DNA from: Bacteroidaceae bacterium
GTDB lineage: Bacteria; Bacteroidota; Bacteroidia; Bacteroidales; Bacteroidaceae
Direction of reading: 5' to 3'
Length of the DNA: 54,156 nt
NCBI GenBank assembly: GCA_024398595.1
Contig: JAKSIX010000009.1
Span: 1 to 54,156, forward strand
Each line of letters begins with the position of its first letter. Position 1 is the stretch's first letter. The notes beneath the pieces were generated by a model that did no database searches, was not told the DNA's origin, and saw only the letters and a program-made list of their open reading frames with translations. A program made the translations under genes and the position numbers. Positions 8,520 through 18,308 of this stretch are shown piece by piece.

Positions 8520-11048
8520 ATGAGAAAACTTGCATTTGCCATTTTGGCAATATCCTGCATCGCGCTAAATATCGGTGCGCAGAACAGTGTCAGTATAGAT
8601 ATTGACGCAAAGGCTCCTTCAGGTACCATAGACCCGATGCTCTATGGTCAGTTGTTTGAGCATATTTATTTTTCCGCAAACAACGGTGTCTGGCAGGAAC
8701 TTGTCTATGAGCGTTCGTTCGAGCCTGAACATTATCCCGGCATCACTCCGCGTGACGGCTATTTTGACGGATGGTTTATGGATGACGATGAGGTGCTTCA
8801 TTCGCCGACACGCTATGAGCAGCCATTGAAGATTGCATCGGTCTATACGGACGAGTATGAGATAACCATGGATGTGAACTGGCGTGCATACCGTCTGGCG
8901 CAGCGTTCCTGGTGTGGCGGCCTGCTTGATATGCGTATAGCATTCAGGGATGGTGATGATGAACCGTATTATTTCCGTCTGCATGATCCCAAGTACGAGA
9001 GCAGAATACTCAGCATGGCTCAGACAGAGTCACAGATTCTGGCTACGGCTCAGGCTGAGGCACGTCAGGCTGCTCAGGGGTCTTCACTGCTTCCGGAGTT
9101 CTCCATATCCGCGATGACGGAGAAGGAAACTGCCGGATTCGGCGGGAGAATGAGGAAAATACGCGCTCTTGATGCCCTCGTATCGAAGATTGCCGACAAA
9201 AAACAGGTCAATGAGAACCGCGATTGGCATAAGTTGCGTATTTCCTGCAACGGCAAGGAGGCTAAGGTCTATTGGGATGGCAAACAGATTCTGAAATATT
9301 CGGATATGCCTCGGAATGGTCACAACGACATAACACTCTGGGTCAATTACACCGAGGCCCTTTTCAGAAATATACAGGTGACATCGCGTGACGGCAGGGA
9401 GGTGTTTTTTGAGGGTACTCCGGACGATGTCAGAATTCCCGATGTCGCTCCGCAGTGGAAAAGCTTCGGCAATGCCGGATTCTCTCTTGTCAAGGGTGAC
9501 GCTGTCAATATGAAATACTCCCAGAAGATAAAGAGCGTGGAGAAAAGCGGACTTGCCCAGGGACCTCTGAATGTGGTGAAAGGCGAGAAGTATCTTGGAT
9601 ATATCTATGCCAAGGGTGATGGTATGCTGTCACTTGAATTGCGTAACGGCGACAATGCCGTGGCAATGTGCAGGCTCGGTGTGCCGGGAGCGGAATGGCG
9701 CAGGTTCGAGTTTGAGATGGTGTCGCCGGAGTATCAGGGTGATGCTGATTTCGCAATTTGTGTGGAGGGCGGTACCATACAGGTTGATGAGGTCAGTATG
9801 ACGACACAGAGCGGGAAAGACCTCGGCGGTTTCCGTCCGGACATCTTCAAGGCTGTGGAGAATCTCCATCCTACCTGTCTGCGATGGCCGGGTGGCGGCT
9901 ATGTTTCACAGTATGACTGGCGTTGGGGCGTAGGCCCGCAGGAGAAGCGGCAGCGCTGGGATCATTGGATGTGGCTGGACTATGACCAGAATGCTTTCGG
10001 CACGGATGAGTACATACGTTTCTGCCGTGAGATAAACTCTGAACCGATTATCGTCGTGAACATCGGTTTTGAACGCCCGGAAGAGGAACACGATGCTATT
10101 CTCCAGAATGCGCTGAACTGGCTGCGTTACTGCAATGCTCCTGCCACGGACGAGTGGGGCGCAAGGCGTGCCGCCAACGGTCATCCGGAACCGTATAACG
10201 TGAAGTACTGGGAGATTGACAATGAGGTGTGGCAGATGGGTATTGAGAAATACGAGGCTGCTGTCAGGGAATATTCGGTGGCGATGCGTGGGATTGATCC
10301 GGACATCAAGATTATTGTATGTGGCGGATTTGACGGGGATGCCGACTTTATAAAACGTTCAGGTAACTATTTCGATTACATGAGCCTTCATCATTATGAG
10401 CAGGCCAACGGTTATGCCACAGGGCCTGTACGCCTCGGTCAGCAGTATGACAGGTACGCCAGAATGATTGCGGAGGGGCCTAATCCGAATATCAGGCTGT
10501 TTATCTCGGAGTGGAATCTGAATAGCATTGACTGGCGTACAGGACTGTTCGCGGGCGGTTTCCTGAATATGTGCGAGCAGAAGGATGTGGTGGCTATGGG
10601 TGCTGCGGCACTCTTCATCCGCCGTACCGATGCGCCTGACTGGAATAATGCCTTCATCAATTTCGATTACAAGGACCTGTTCGTGGCCCCGAATTATCAG
10701 GTTACGGAACTGTGGTACAATCATTTCTCCAAATACCGCCTCTCATATACCGGTGAAACCGGCAAAGTCAGCATTACCACGACAATGTCCGAGAACGGAC
10801 GCGATGTCATAGTGAAGATTGTCAATCCTACCGACCAGCCCTGTGACCTTAAAGTGAACGGTAACTGGGAGAGTATTTTCGGGGCTGAATATGAGTTCTA
10901 TGCTCCCGGTGACCTTATGGCAGCCAACAGTATGGAGAACAAGAATGCGGTGGTATTGAGGACTGCGGAGCCGGAACTTAGGGACAATGCCGTTTCTCTG
11001 GCTGTCGAACCGTATTCGGCAGGAGTATTGACTATACACCGTTTCTGA
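8520..11048 (+). CDS. Alpha-L-arabinofuranosidase, glycoside hydrolase family 51
   Basis: The 842-residue protein has a signal peptide of about 20 residues ending IGAQ, so it acts outside the cytoplasm. The GH51 catalytic region starts early (IDPMLYGQLFEHIYFSANNG) and is interrupted by a carbohydrate-binding-like beta-sandwich region between about residues 80 and 430. Catalytic residues are visible: acid/base Glu569 in WEIDNEVW and nucleophile Glu664 in LFISEWN. A C-terminal beta domain ends the protein. It releases L-arabinose side chains from arabinan or arabinoxylan. It lies 8 bp upstream of a 2-hydroxyacid dehydrogenase gene. Confidence 0.93.
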   Translation: MRKLAFAILAISCIALNIGAQNSVSIDIDAKAPSGTIDPMLYGQLFEHIYFSANNGVWQELVYERSFEPEHYPGITPRDGYFDGWFMDDDEVLHSPTRYEQPLKIASVYTDEYEITMDVNWRAYRLAQRSWCGGLLDMRIAFRDGDDEPYYFRLHDPKYESRILSMAQTESQILATAQAEARQAAQGSSLLPEFSISAMTEKETAGFGGRMRKIRALDALVSKIADKKQVNENRDWHKLRISCNGKEAKVYWDGKQILKYSDMPRNGHNDITLWVNYTEALFRNIQVTSRDGREVFFEGTPDDVRIPDVAPQWKSFGNAGFSLVKGDAVNMKYSQKIKSVEKSGLAQGPLNVVKGEKYLGYIYAKGDGMLSLELRNGDNAVAMCRLGVPGAEWRRFEFEMVSPEYQGDADFAICVEGGTIQVDEVSMTTQSGKDLGGFRPDIFKAVENLHPTCLRWPGGGYVSQYDWRWGVGPQEKRQRWDHWMWLDYDQNAFGTDEYIRFCREINSEPIIVVNIGFERPEEEHDAILQNALNWLRYCNAPATDEWGARRAANGHPEPYNVKYWEIDNEVWQMGIEKYEAAVREYSVAMRGIDPDIKIIVCGGFDGDADFIKRSGNYFDYMSLHHYEQANGYATGPVRLGQQYDRYARMIAEGPNPNIRLFISEWNLNSIDWRTGLFAGGFLNMCEQKDVVAMGAAALFIRRTDAPDWNNAFINFDYKDLFVAPNYQVTELWYNHFSKYRLSYTGETGKVSITTTMSENGRDVIVKIVNPTDQPCDLKVNGNWESIFGAEYEFYAPGDLMAANSMENKNAVVLRTAEPELRDNAVSLAVEPYSAGVLTIHRF

Positions 11049-11056
11049 TTCCGGAT

Positions 11057-12016
11057 ATGAAAATTGTAATCTATGACGGCTATACCTCTTCTCCCGCTGA
11101 TTTGAACTGGGATGACTGGAACGGGCTGGGCGATGTGACGGTATATGACCGTACTGCGCCGGATGAGACAGTAGAGCGCGGCAGGGATGCTGATGCCGTA
11201 TTGACGAATAAGGTGGAGCTGACATCTGCAATTATGGATCAGCTGCCACAACTCAAATATATCGGCGTGCTTGCTACGGGGTACAATGTGGTGGATATGG
11301 AGGCTGCAACACGTCACGGCATTGTCGTCACGAACATTCCGGCATACAGCACAATGTCGGTATCCCAGATGGTATTTGCACATCTGCTGAACATTGTGAA
11401 CAATGTGGGCGGACACGCTATGTCTGTACGTGCCGGGGAATGGACTGTGGCCAGCGATTTCTCATATACTGTATCACAGCAGTACGAGCTGGCGGGAAAG
11501 ACATTTGGCATTGTCGGACTTGGCAATATCGGTATGCGTACAGCCCGGATAGCTATGGCATTTGGAATGAATGTCATAGCGTATACATCGAAACACGCGG
11601 ATGCGATTCCCGAAGGTGTAGTCCGTGCTGACAGCATTGACGATGTATTCCGCAGCTCAGATGTCGTTACACTGCATTGCCCGCTTACGGAGAGTACGGC
11701 CGATATGGTATGTGAGCGGACTCTTGCGCTTATGAAGCCTACGGGAATCCTTATAAACACAGGACGTGGCGGACTGGTCGATGAGGATGCGCTTGCCGCT
11801 GCTCTGCGTGAGCATCGGATTATGGCGGCTGCGCTGGATGTCCTCAAGGAAGAGCCTCCATGTCACGGTTCACCGCTCATCGGACTGGACAACTGCTACA
11901 TCACACCGCATATCGCCTGGACCACAATCGAGGCCCGCAAGCGCCTGATGCAGGTCGCATTGGACAATGTCAGAGCTTTCATTGCGGGCAAACCCCGTAA
12001 TAGAGTTTGGGAATAA
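11057..12016 (+). CDS. D-2-hydroxyacid dehydrogenase (glycerate dehydrogenase/hydroxypyruvate reductase type)
   Basis: This 319-residue NAD(P)-dependent oxidoreductase has the Rossmann motif GLGNIG at 154-159 and the catalytic set of the family: Arg237 in INTGRGGLVDE, the Glu in KEEPP at about 265-266, and His285 in TPHIAW. Length is normal. The NSIPAYS-like segment (TNIPAYSTMSV) near 92-102 is shared with hydroxypyruvate reductases, but the exact substrate is not certain. It follows the GH51 gene by 8 bp, so it is probably expressed with it. Confidence 0.9.
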   Translation: MKIVIYDGYTSSPADLNWDDWNGLGDVTVYDRTAPDETVERGRDADAVLTNKVELTSAIMDQLPQLKYIGVLATGYNVVDMEAATRHGIVVTNIPAYSTMSVSQMVFAHLLNIVNNVGGHAMSVRAGEWTVASDFSYTVSQQYELAGKTFGIVGLGNIGMRTARIAMAFGMNVIAYTSKHADAIPEGVVRADSIDDVFRSSDVVTLHCPLTESTADMVCERTLALMKPTGILINTGRGGLVDEDALAAALREHRIMAAALDVLKEEPPCHGSPLIGLDNCYITPHIAWTTIEARKRLMQVALDNVRAFIAGKPRNRVWE

Positions 12017-12023
12017 TTTTATG

Positions 12024-12055
12024 AGTTTACGTACCGTGAACAGAATCTGTAAACT
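12024..12055 (+). terminator. Possible stem-loop after the hydroxyacid dehydrogenase gene
   Basis: AGTTTAC (12024-12030) and GTAAACT (12049-12055) form a perfect 7-bp inverted repeat with an 18-nt loop, between convergent genes. No long T-run follows, so terminator function is tentative. Confidence 0.3.
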
Positions 12056-12068
12056 ATTCTCGGATTGT

Positions 12069-13172
12069 TCAGGACTGCGTGGTGGTGCAGTATATGATGA
12101 CAACGCTTAGGGCGCTTAGGGCGGCGGCGATAGAGTAGAAGCCGATGGCCTGTTTCTTCGAGAGATGGATGCCCAGATATTTGAAGTCGCTGAATTCCTT
12201 ACGCTTCCATAGTGACAGGTTCGGGCGCAGCCATTCTGCGAAAGCGTCCAGATCCAGCTCTGGGTGGTCAATGAAATACTGCTGTACGGCAACGTCCAGG
12301 GACGGGGCATCCATCCAGCAGAAAGGGTTGCACCAGGCGACGGTGTTGCCGTCTATGCCAAGACAGACGGTGAACTCGTTCTTGTTGCCGCCGTTCCAGT
12401 AGGCACGCTGCTTGTCGGCAATGCCAACGCCTTGCGATGCATCGAACAGCAGCACGAAAACGTGAATCTGGTGCTCAGCTCCGCAAAAGGCGTTTATCCT
12501 CTGAAATCTGTTCTGGGTGGTGCAGTCTATGGTGATATCTTCTTTGAGATGACTGCTCACGCATATTACTTCCTGCTCATCGTGGCTGATTGACGGATAT
12601 CTGATGAGCCCAAGCTGTTCTGCGGTCTTGTCAGATATCGTGGTCTGACGGAATATGGAGTTTGAATTGAGTATGTAGTTGTTGTAACGCCCAGTGTATG
12701 TAACGGTTACGGTGTCGTCCTCAACACCGTTCCAGTTGCAGCGCTCGCCTCCGCCTCCGCTTACGCAGCTGACGTGTGGCGGGTCTATGTGGAATGGTGC
12801 GGTGCCCCATCTTGCTATGGCTGTCTGGTACTCCTGATAGCCTGCATTCATATATCTGCCTGTGTTCAGGACATTGTACCACTCATCGGGGTGACGGATG
12901 AACTGATGCCTTACTTCGGTGTGCGGCTTGCCATTGCGCGTCACAGTTACGGTGTATGTACGCATTTCTGTCCAGGGGAAGTGATGCTCTACTGCCACCA
13001 CATATCCGCTCAGGTACTCCCTGACTTTCGATACGTGGTGCAGGGCTACATACAGCAACACTTCGCATACGATTGCGAGGGTCGGGTAGAGCCACCAGTA
13101 CTCAGCATTACCGTTAATAAGGTAACAGGTGAGTATCGCCACGATGGGCAGGAGATAGGCAGGCTTATGCAA
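12069..13172 (-). CDS. Membrane protein of unknown function
   Basis: I do not recognise a family. The 367-residue product has two hydrophobic segments at the N-terminus (about residues 5-45), a long soluble part with a Gly-rich, Cys-containing segment (VSGGGGERCNW near 140-150), and a single hydrophobic helix near the C-terminus (about 340-362). The likely start is a TTG at 13172; no ATG is available near the N-terminus. It starts 13 bp after the LemA-like gene, so the two are probably an operon and may work together at the inner membrane. Confidence 0.65.
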   Translation of the reverse strand: MHKPAYLLPIVAILTCYLINGNAEYWWLYPTLAIVCEVLLYVALHHVSKVREYLSGYVVAVEHHFPWTEMRTYTVTVTRNGKPHTEVRHQFIRHPDEWYNVLNTGRYMNAGYQEYQTAIARWGTAPFHIDPPHVSCVSGGGGERCNWNGVEDDTVTVTYTGRYNNYILNSNSIFRQTTISDKTAEQLGLIRYPSISHDEQEVICVSSHLKEDITIDCTTQNRFQRINAFCGAEHQIHVFVLLFDASQGVGIADKQRAYWNGGNKNEFTVCLGIDGNTVAWCNPFCWMDAPSLDVAVQQYFIDHPELDLDAFAEWLRPNLSLWKRKEFSDFKYLGIHLSKKQAIGFYSIAAALSALSVVIIYCTTTQS

Positions 13173-13185
13173 TTTGCCGTACTGG

Positions 13186-13704
13186 TCAGAACAGTTTCAC
13201 ATCATCGTCCACACGGGTCTCGAGAACCTGGTTGGTGCGGGTAGAGCTGATAACCTTGTATGTGATGTGGCGTTTGTCCTTGATGAACCACTTGGCCGGC
13301 ATCGTCTCAAGCAGGGTATCGTGCTCACGTATGATGTCGAGCATACGCTGCTGTGCTGCGGCGAACTCGCTGCGCTGCACCTCAATAGCCTGCATCAGCT
13401 GTTTGTAGAGCGATGTGTCGAAATCGGGATTCGCTTCGTGGATGAATTTCATCATTCCCTCCTGGTCGTTGCTGTAGCGGCCGGAGATGAGTTCCGGGTA
13501 AATTTTCTCAAATGCATCGCGGTACTCCTTGGCTACACCGGCCTCCTGCTGGAGAACCTTCCACATCGTGTCGTGTACTGTGGTTATCTTGTCATTCTGT
13601 GCGGCGGATTCCTTGCGCAATGCCACTTCGCGGTTGTTGTAGTTGAAGTACATACCGATCAGGATGACGGCAAGTACTATAACAACGATTAAAAGTACAA
13701 TCAT
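13186..13704 (-). CDS. LemA-like membrane-anchored coiled-coil protein
   Basis: The 172-residue protein begins with one transmembrane helix (about residues 2-20) followed by YNN, then a long helical region. The pattern (short N-terminal anchor, Asn after the helix, helical bundle with KVLQQ, RYSN and an EVQRSEFAAAQQR segment) resembles the LemA family. LemA function is not established. It lies directly upstream of the unknown membrane protein gene, a probable two-gene operon. Confidence 0.6.
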   Translation of the reverse strand: MIVLLIVVIVLAVILIGMYFNYNNREVALRKESAAQNDKITTVHDTMWKVLQQEAGVAKEYRDAFEKIYPELISGRYSNDQEGMMKFIHEANPDFDTSLYKQLMQAIEVQRSEFAAAQQRMLDIIREHDTLLETMPAKWFIKDKRHITYKVISSTRTNQVLETRVDDDVKLF

Positions 13705-13731
13705 AATATCTGTTGTTTCTGTTATCGGAAC

Positions 13732-14496
13732 TTATTGGTACTGTCTGATTCTCACGTCTATGCCGCTACCCTCGAGCAGTGTGACGATCTGCTGTATGTC
13801 GGTGTCACCGTAATGGTACGGGAACAGGACTTCCGGCTTGATGATGCCGGCTACGGTCTGCAGCTGTTCCGGAGTCATAGTGAACGGCAGATTGCACGGC
13901 AGGAAAGCCACATTGATGTCCTTTACGGCTTCCATTTCCGGTATGTCCTCGGTATCGCCTGCTATGTAGATGCGGAATCCGTCAATGGTCAGAATATAGC
14001 CGTTGTCGCGACCCTGCGGATGGAACTGCAGTTTTTCCGGAGAGTTGTTGTAGGCAGGTACTGCATCGATTGTCCAACCGTTGCCGAACGTAGCGCTCTC
14101 ACCGTTTGACATAGCATTGCCAAGGCCTAGAATGTCGCGTGTGCTTCCATTGCAGAAAATCTGTGTGCCGTCTTTCCAGAGTTGGCTTATTGCTATGCTG
14201 TCCAGATGGTCATAATGATCGTGCGTCACCAGAATGAAATCCGCCTTGGGCAGATCAGTATAATCTGTCTCCGGAGCTGCACCCTTTGTCACGGGATCTA
14301 CATAGAGCCATTTGTCGGCTATCTTCATACGTATGCTTCCGTGTTTGATGCAATACATCCTGATTTCGGTGCCGTTCTTGGTTGTGAAGACATCTGCACC
14401 ATCGTCAACTGCGGTGTTCTGGGTCTTGGCCTTGCAGCCTGACAGAATACCTGATAATGAAATGATTCCTGCCATAATCAATGTCCTGATTCTCAT
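13732..14496 (-). CDS. MBL-fold metal-dependent hydrolase, lipoprotein
   Basis: A lipobox LSGC places the lipidated cysteine at residue 21. The metallo-beta-lactamase motif THDHYDHLD at 91-99 (His92, His94, Asp96, His97) is intact, and later FRIYIAGDTED and PYHYGDTD supply further metal ligands, as in UlaG-like hydrolases. At 254 residues it is a normal single-domain member. The substrate is unknown. A -7 promoter element lies about 35 bp upstream, so it is likely transcribed alone. Confidence 0.85.
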   Translation of the reverse strand: MRIRTLIMAGIISLSGILSGCKAKTQNTAVDDGADVFTTKNGTEIRMYCIKHGSIRMKIADKWLYVDPVTKGAAPETDYTDLPKADFILVTHDHYDHLDSIAISQLWKDGTQIFCNGSTRDILGLGNAMSNGESATFGNGWTIDAVPAYNNSPEKLQFHPQGRDNGYILTIDGFRIYIAGDTEDIPEMEAVKDINVAFLPCNLPFTMTPEQLQTVAGIIKPEVLFPYHYGDTDIQQIVTLLEGSGIDVRIRQYQ

Positions 14497-14530
14497 ATAG
14501 AAATTTGTTTTTATTGTCCGTTTTGCGATA

Positions 14531-14538
14531 CAAAAATA
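14531..14538 (-). promoter_or_regulatory. Bacteroidota -7 promoter element for the MBL-fold gene
   Basis: Minus-strand TATTTTTG matches TAnnTTTG, 35 bp upstream of the start at 14496. Confidence 0.45.
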
Positions 14539-14556
14539 AGAAAATTGTAAATTGTT

Positions 14557-15375
14557 TCAGAGGTATAGATCCTTTACATATCGTACACTGGCTTCGTACT
14601 CGCTGTCTGAGCCGAGATGCTCGATTATCATCGGCATACGCTCATCCTGTGCCGTGGCGGCTTCAATGTAGCGGCGCATATCCAGACTACCCTCACCGCA
14701 GGCACATTCCTCAAGCTGGAAAGTGTATTCCTCCTTCAGACGGATGTCCTTCAGATGACAGCTGCATATCTGTCCGTCCAGCTTGGCGAAACACTCGTCA
14801 ATGAAACGTTCATTGAAGAAATACCGCTCCGGCGATGTTATCATATTCACAACATCCAGATGTACTCCGAACTGTGGGCGGTTCACATCTTCCAGCAGAC
14901 GCAGATATTCATCGGGACTGCACGGTATCATCCAGGGCATGGACTCTATGCTGAACCTTGTGTTGACCGGCTGTGCGGTGTCTATTATCTGCTGTATCAT
15001 TCTGACTGCCATTGTCCACAGCTCTCTGCTGAAGTTGCTGCGGTATCCGCCGTCCCAGCGTGGGCCGTAGGGGGTGCCGACGACATTTACACAACAGCGT
15101 GCGCCTATCCTGTCCGCCATCCTGAGCTGTCCTACGGCGTAGTCTGTCCATCTGGCGCGTTCCTGCGGATCGGCGGCCAGAGTGTTGCGCCATACGCCGA
15201 CCTCGGCTATCATCAGTCCGGCCTCATCGGCGGCTTCCTTGTAAGCCATATATTTATCCTCTCCGGCTGTGAAATCAACAGGAAAGTTTACTGCCTGCAA
15301 TCCCAGCGATTTGTGTTTTGCCGCCCATTCCCGGGGCGTGCTGTGTTCTAACGACGATGATACTCCCAGATACAT
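14557..15375 (-). CDS. Sugar phosphate isomerase/epimerase (xylose isomerase-like TIM barrel)
   Basis: The 272-residue protein has the AP-endonuclease-2-like TIM-barrel pattern: an early AVNFPVDF strand, SIESMPW (metal-binding Glu) near residue 150, GVHLDVVNMI near 172, CHLKDIRL near 212 and a C-terminal IIEHLGSD with another Glu ligand. Such proteins isomerise or epimerise keto-sugars or sugar acids. It follows the GPH-type symporter gene by 3 bp, so it probably acts on the imported sugar or uronate. Confidence 0.82.
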   Translation of the reverse strand: MYLGVSSSLEHSTPREWAAKHKSLGLQAVNFPVDFTAGEDKYMAYKEAADEAGLMIAEVGVWRNTLAADPQERARWTDYAVGQLRMADRIGARCCVNVVGTPYGPRWDGGYRSNFSRELWTMAVRMIQQIIDTAQPVNTRFSIESMPWMIPCSPDEYLRLLEDVNRPQFGVHLDVVNMITSPERYFFNERFIDECFAKLDGQICSCHLKDIRLKEEYTFQLEECACGEGSLDMRRYIEAATAQDERMPMIIEHLGSDSEYEASVRYVKDLYL

Positions 15376-15378
15376 ATT

Positions 15379-16785
15379 TTATCGGTTTCCAGATTCGATA
15401 ATGCTGTTGATTTCGGCCATACGCTTGTCGCTGAGTTCGTACCGGCTTATCACGAAGGCGGCGATGAGCATCAGCACGGCAGGTATGACAGTAACAAGTT
15501 GGATTATGCCCTGCAGGGCGGTCTGACTCTGTGCCTGCAATGTGGCATCGAAACCTGTGTGCTCCAGCACCAAACCGGGAACGACACCGCCCAGAGCCAT
15601 TCCGCCTTTCATGAATATGCAGATCAGTGCGGTGACGATGGCTGCCACCCGGCGGCCGTTCAGATATTCACCGAACGTGACCACCTCCGGTACAAGCGCC
15701 CACATATAGCCTGTGGCAACCAGAATGCCGGTGCTCTTGATGAACTGTGCGGTGCACAGCAGTACAAAGTGCGACCTGAGCGACGGAATTACCGATGTGA
15801 TGTACATCAGGACCATTCCGAGTATGGATATACTTATAAAGATGTAGAACAGCGGGTTCTTGCCTGTCTTGCGCTTGATGACTGGAACGAGCGGTATGAA
15901 GATAAATGCCGGGATTGTCCCTAACCACATGAACGTGGATGTCCCTATCGGACTGGCCTTGACCACGTACGACAGGAAATACGAGTCTGAGGCATTGCTG
16001 ATGCTCATAGTGGCGAATGTAATGATGAAGAACAGCGACAGCACGCGCATAGGACGGTTTGCGGCCAGTTCGTGCCAGAGGTCACTGAATCTCACGCCTG
16101 CCGACTGGGTGGCGTTCATCACGATTTTCTCGTGGGTCTGCGAGAAACTGTAGAACAGGAGCGACAATCCTGCTACGGCGAATATTCCCATCGTTATCAG
16201 CCATGCTGATGCCGCATCGGGGGTATTATAGACTGCCTCCATGCGGCCCGTGCCGTTGTTGAACGCCTTCGGGGCGAATATCGCGATTATCAGAGGCAGT
16301 GTCTTGATAAGCAGTCCTGCGAAATTGGCAAACAGCATACGTACGCTGGTCAGAATGGTAAGCTCATTGACATCGCGCGTGAGCGAGTCGCCGAGAGCTC
16401 CGTACGGTACGCTGGTCAGCGTGAAGCACATACTCAGCAGTATGTATGTGGCGTATGCGTACAGCAGCGATGAGTTGAATCCGTTCCAGAAACACAGTAT
16501 TGCAGCCCCGGCCAAAGGAATTCCACCTATTACCAGCCACGAGCGGTACTTGCCCCAGCGCGGGTACGACTTGTCTACCATAGTTCCGACGAACGGATCC
16601 CAAAGCACATCTATTATACGTACTATGAGGAACATTACCGCCGCCACATCGGGACGCAGGCCATACACATTGGTGTAGTAGAAGAGCAGCCAGATGCTGA
16701 CTGTCTGGTATATCAGGTTCTGCGCGAGTTCACCCGTGCAGTATCCTATTCTTTCGTGCCACGTAAGTTTTATTGCCTTGTCCAT
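15379..16785 (-). CDS. GPH-family sugar:cation symporter (MFS)
   Basis: The 468-residue protein has about 12 transmembrane segments and the glycoside-pentoside-hexuronide symporter hallmarks, including WDPFVGTMVDKSYPRWGKYR near residues 61-80 and the N-terminal YCTGELAQNL. It likely imports a glycoside or uronate with a cation. It is first in a two-gene operon with the sugar isomerase 3 bp downstream. Confidence 0.88.
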   Translation of the reverse strand: MDKAIKLTWHERIGYCTGELAQNLIYQTVSIWLLFYYTNVYGLRPDVAAVMFLIVRIIDVLWDPFVGTMVDKSYPRWGKYRSWLVIGGIPLAGAAILCFWNGFNSSLLYAYATYILLSMCFTLTSVPYGALGDSLTRDVNELTILTSVRMLFANFAGLLIKTLPLIIAIFAPKAFNNGTGRMEAVYNTPDAASAWLITMGIFAVAGLSLLFYSFSQTHEKIVMNATQSAGVRFSDLWHELAANRPMRVLSLFFIITFATMSISNASDSYFLSYVVKASPIGTSTFMWLGTIPAFIFIPLVPVIKRKTGKNPLFYIFISISILGMVLMYITSVIPSLRSHFVLLCTAQFIKSTGILVATGYMWALVPEVVTFGEYLNGRRVAAIVTALICIFMKGGMALGGVVPGLVLEHTGFDATLQAQSQTALQGIIQLVTVIPAVLMLIAAFVISRYELSDKRMAEINSIIESGNR

Positions 16786-16808
16786 ATCCGGTAGTTTTTG
16801 CAGCTTGT

Positions 16809-18122
16809 CTATTCCGTCTGTTCAGTCAATGACGGCGGCATATCCGGCTCGTCTGTTACATCGGTGTTAAGCGTTTTTTTGGCTTTCCTGTTTCCGAGAT
16901 CCTTCAGTTCGCCTAGTGTGTGGAAAACGTTGTGCCCACCATTGCCACTGAGCTTGTTCCTTGCCTTGTAGTATGCCTCGGAGGCGTTCCTGAGGCTCTT
17001 CTCAATGTTGCCGCATTCGTTCGTGAAGTCGCTGATACGGTCGTAGAGCAGCGTGGCGAGGTCGAAAATCTTCTGCGCGTTCTTCTCCTGATTGGCGTTC
17101 TTCCACAGCGCGTCAATCAGGTGCAGTGTAAGCATCAGGCTCGTCTGATTGACAATGATGACGTTCTTGCCGTATGCCCAGTTCAGCAGGTCGTTGTCAT
17201 AGCGCAGTGCCAGCAGATAGCTGCCTTCGTTCGGAATGAACATAAGCACCATCTTCTGCAGATTGCCGTCAAGTGTCGGGTATTGCTTGCGCGACAGCTC
17301 CTCTACGTGCCTCCTGACGGACTGGCAGTTGGCTTTGGCCGCAGCATGGGCTTCATCGTCCGATGTCGCCATCGTGTAGTTGTAGTAATCGGTGAGCGAT
17401 ACCTTTGAATCGACCACAATGTCGCGCTGGTCGGGACAATGTATAATCACGTCGGGACGCAGATTCCGTCCTTCTTCGTCCTGAAAGTTCTTCTGAGTCT
17501 CGTAATGTATGCCCGGTTGCATTCCGCTGGCCTGCAGAATTTCCTCAAGTATGTTCTCGCCCCAGTCACCCTGCACCTTACCCTTTGAGCGCAACGCCTC
17601 TGAAAGTTTTTCGGTCTTGTCGCCGAGTGCGTTGGTATGCTCGAACATCTGCCTGATGCTGGTCTGTATGTCGGTGGTATTCCTCAGACTCGTGCTGTTG
17701 GTCTTGTCCAACGCCTCGCGCATTTCTTTCAGACGTTCGTTGAGTGGTTTGACTATGGCATCCATTGCCGAACTGCCTGTCTTTGTCAGCTCATCCTGCC
17801 GCTTCTGCAGAATCTCCTGCGTATCGTTTTTCAGCTGGTCGCGGAACAGCTCCATCTGCTTGCGGTAGCTCTCGTCCTGCTCTGCCATCATCTGTCTGTA
17901 TGCTGCATCCTTCTCGTTGAGCTGTCGCAGGAAGTCCGCCTTGACCTCCGCCTTCCGGGCCTCTTCCTGCTCTTTGCTTTCACAGAGCTGCCTCTCCAGA
18001 ATTTCGTTCTCCTTCTCAAGTGCCGATATCTTCGCCCCGGATTTCCCGTTCGCGATTTTCGTGGTGACGAATGCTGTCAGCACTATTGCAACTGCTGCGA
18101 CTATCATAATAATGTATTCCAT
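16809..18122 (-). CDS. rmuC: DNA recombination protein RmuC
   Basis: The 437-residue protein starts with a transmembrane helix (about residues 4-22), continues with a long coiled coil rich in Glu, Lys and Gln (about 33-120), then the RmuC nuclease-like domain with GDWGENILEEIL, LRPDVIIHCPDQRDIVVDSKVSL, and later FIPNEGSYLLAL and YGKNVIIV. RmuC limits inversions and genome rearrangement in E. coli. The ATG at 18122 is preferred to a TTG two codons upstream. It is divergent from the EF-G gene. Confidence 0.95.
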   Translation of the reverse strand: MEYIIMIVAAVAIVLTAFVTTKIANGKSGAKISALEKENEILERQLCESKEQEEARKAEVKADFLRQLNEKDAAYRQMMAEQDESYRKQMELFRDQLKNDTQEILQKRQDELTKTGSSAMDAIVKPLNERLKEMREALDKTNSTSLRNTTDIQTSIRQMFEHTNALGDKTEKLSEALRSKGKVQGDWGENILEEILQASGMQPGIHYETQKNFQDEEGRNLRPDVIIHCPDQRDIVVDSKVSLTDYYNYTMATSDDEAHAAAKANCQSVRRHVEELSRKQYPTLDGNLQKMVLMFIPNEGSYLLALRYDNDLLNWAYGKNVIIVNQTSLMLTLHLIDALWKNANQEKNAQKIFDLATLLYDRISDFTNECGNIEKSLRNASEAYYKARNKLSGNGGHNVFHTLGELKDLGNRKAKKTLNTDVTDEPDMPPSLTEQTE

Positions 18123-18180
18123 ATCCAATCCCGATACGACTCCGTAAAGTTAGCAAGTAAATTGCATCTGATGAAAAATA

Positions 18181-18212
18181 TTTGATGATACCCTTGTCCG
18201 TCTGTAACTTTG
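18181..18212 (+). promoter_or_regulatory. Promoter of the EF-G gene, distal
   Basis: TTTG at 18181-18184 and TAACTTTG at 18205-18212 are separated by 20 bp, a full match to the Bacteroidota TTTG/TAnnTTTG promoter. Confidence 0.65.
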
Positions 18213-18248
18213 TGACATCATAAAAACAGAACTTGGCTTGAAAATTTG

Positions 18249-18256
18249 TACCTTTG
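18249..18256 (+). promoter_or_regulatory. Promoter -7 element of the EF-G gene, proximal
   Basis: TACCTTTG matches TAnnTTTG and lies 52 bp upstream of the ATG. The -33 element is poorly placed. Confidence 0.5.
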
Positions 18257-18308
18257 CGCCCCGAAACGGAAACCTGCTTTCAAAGCCGGTCCAAAATGAG
18301 GAAAAATA

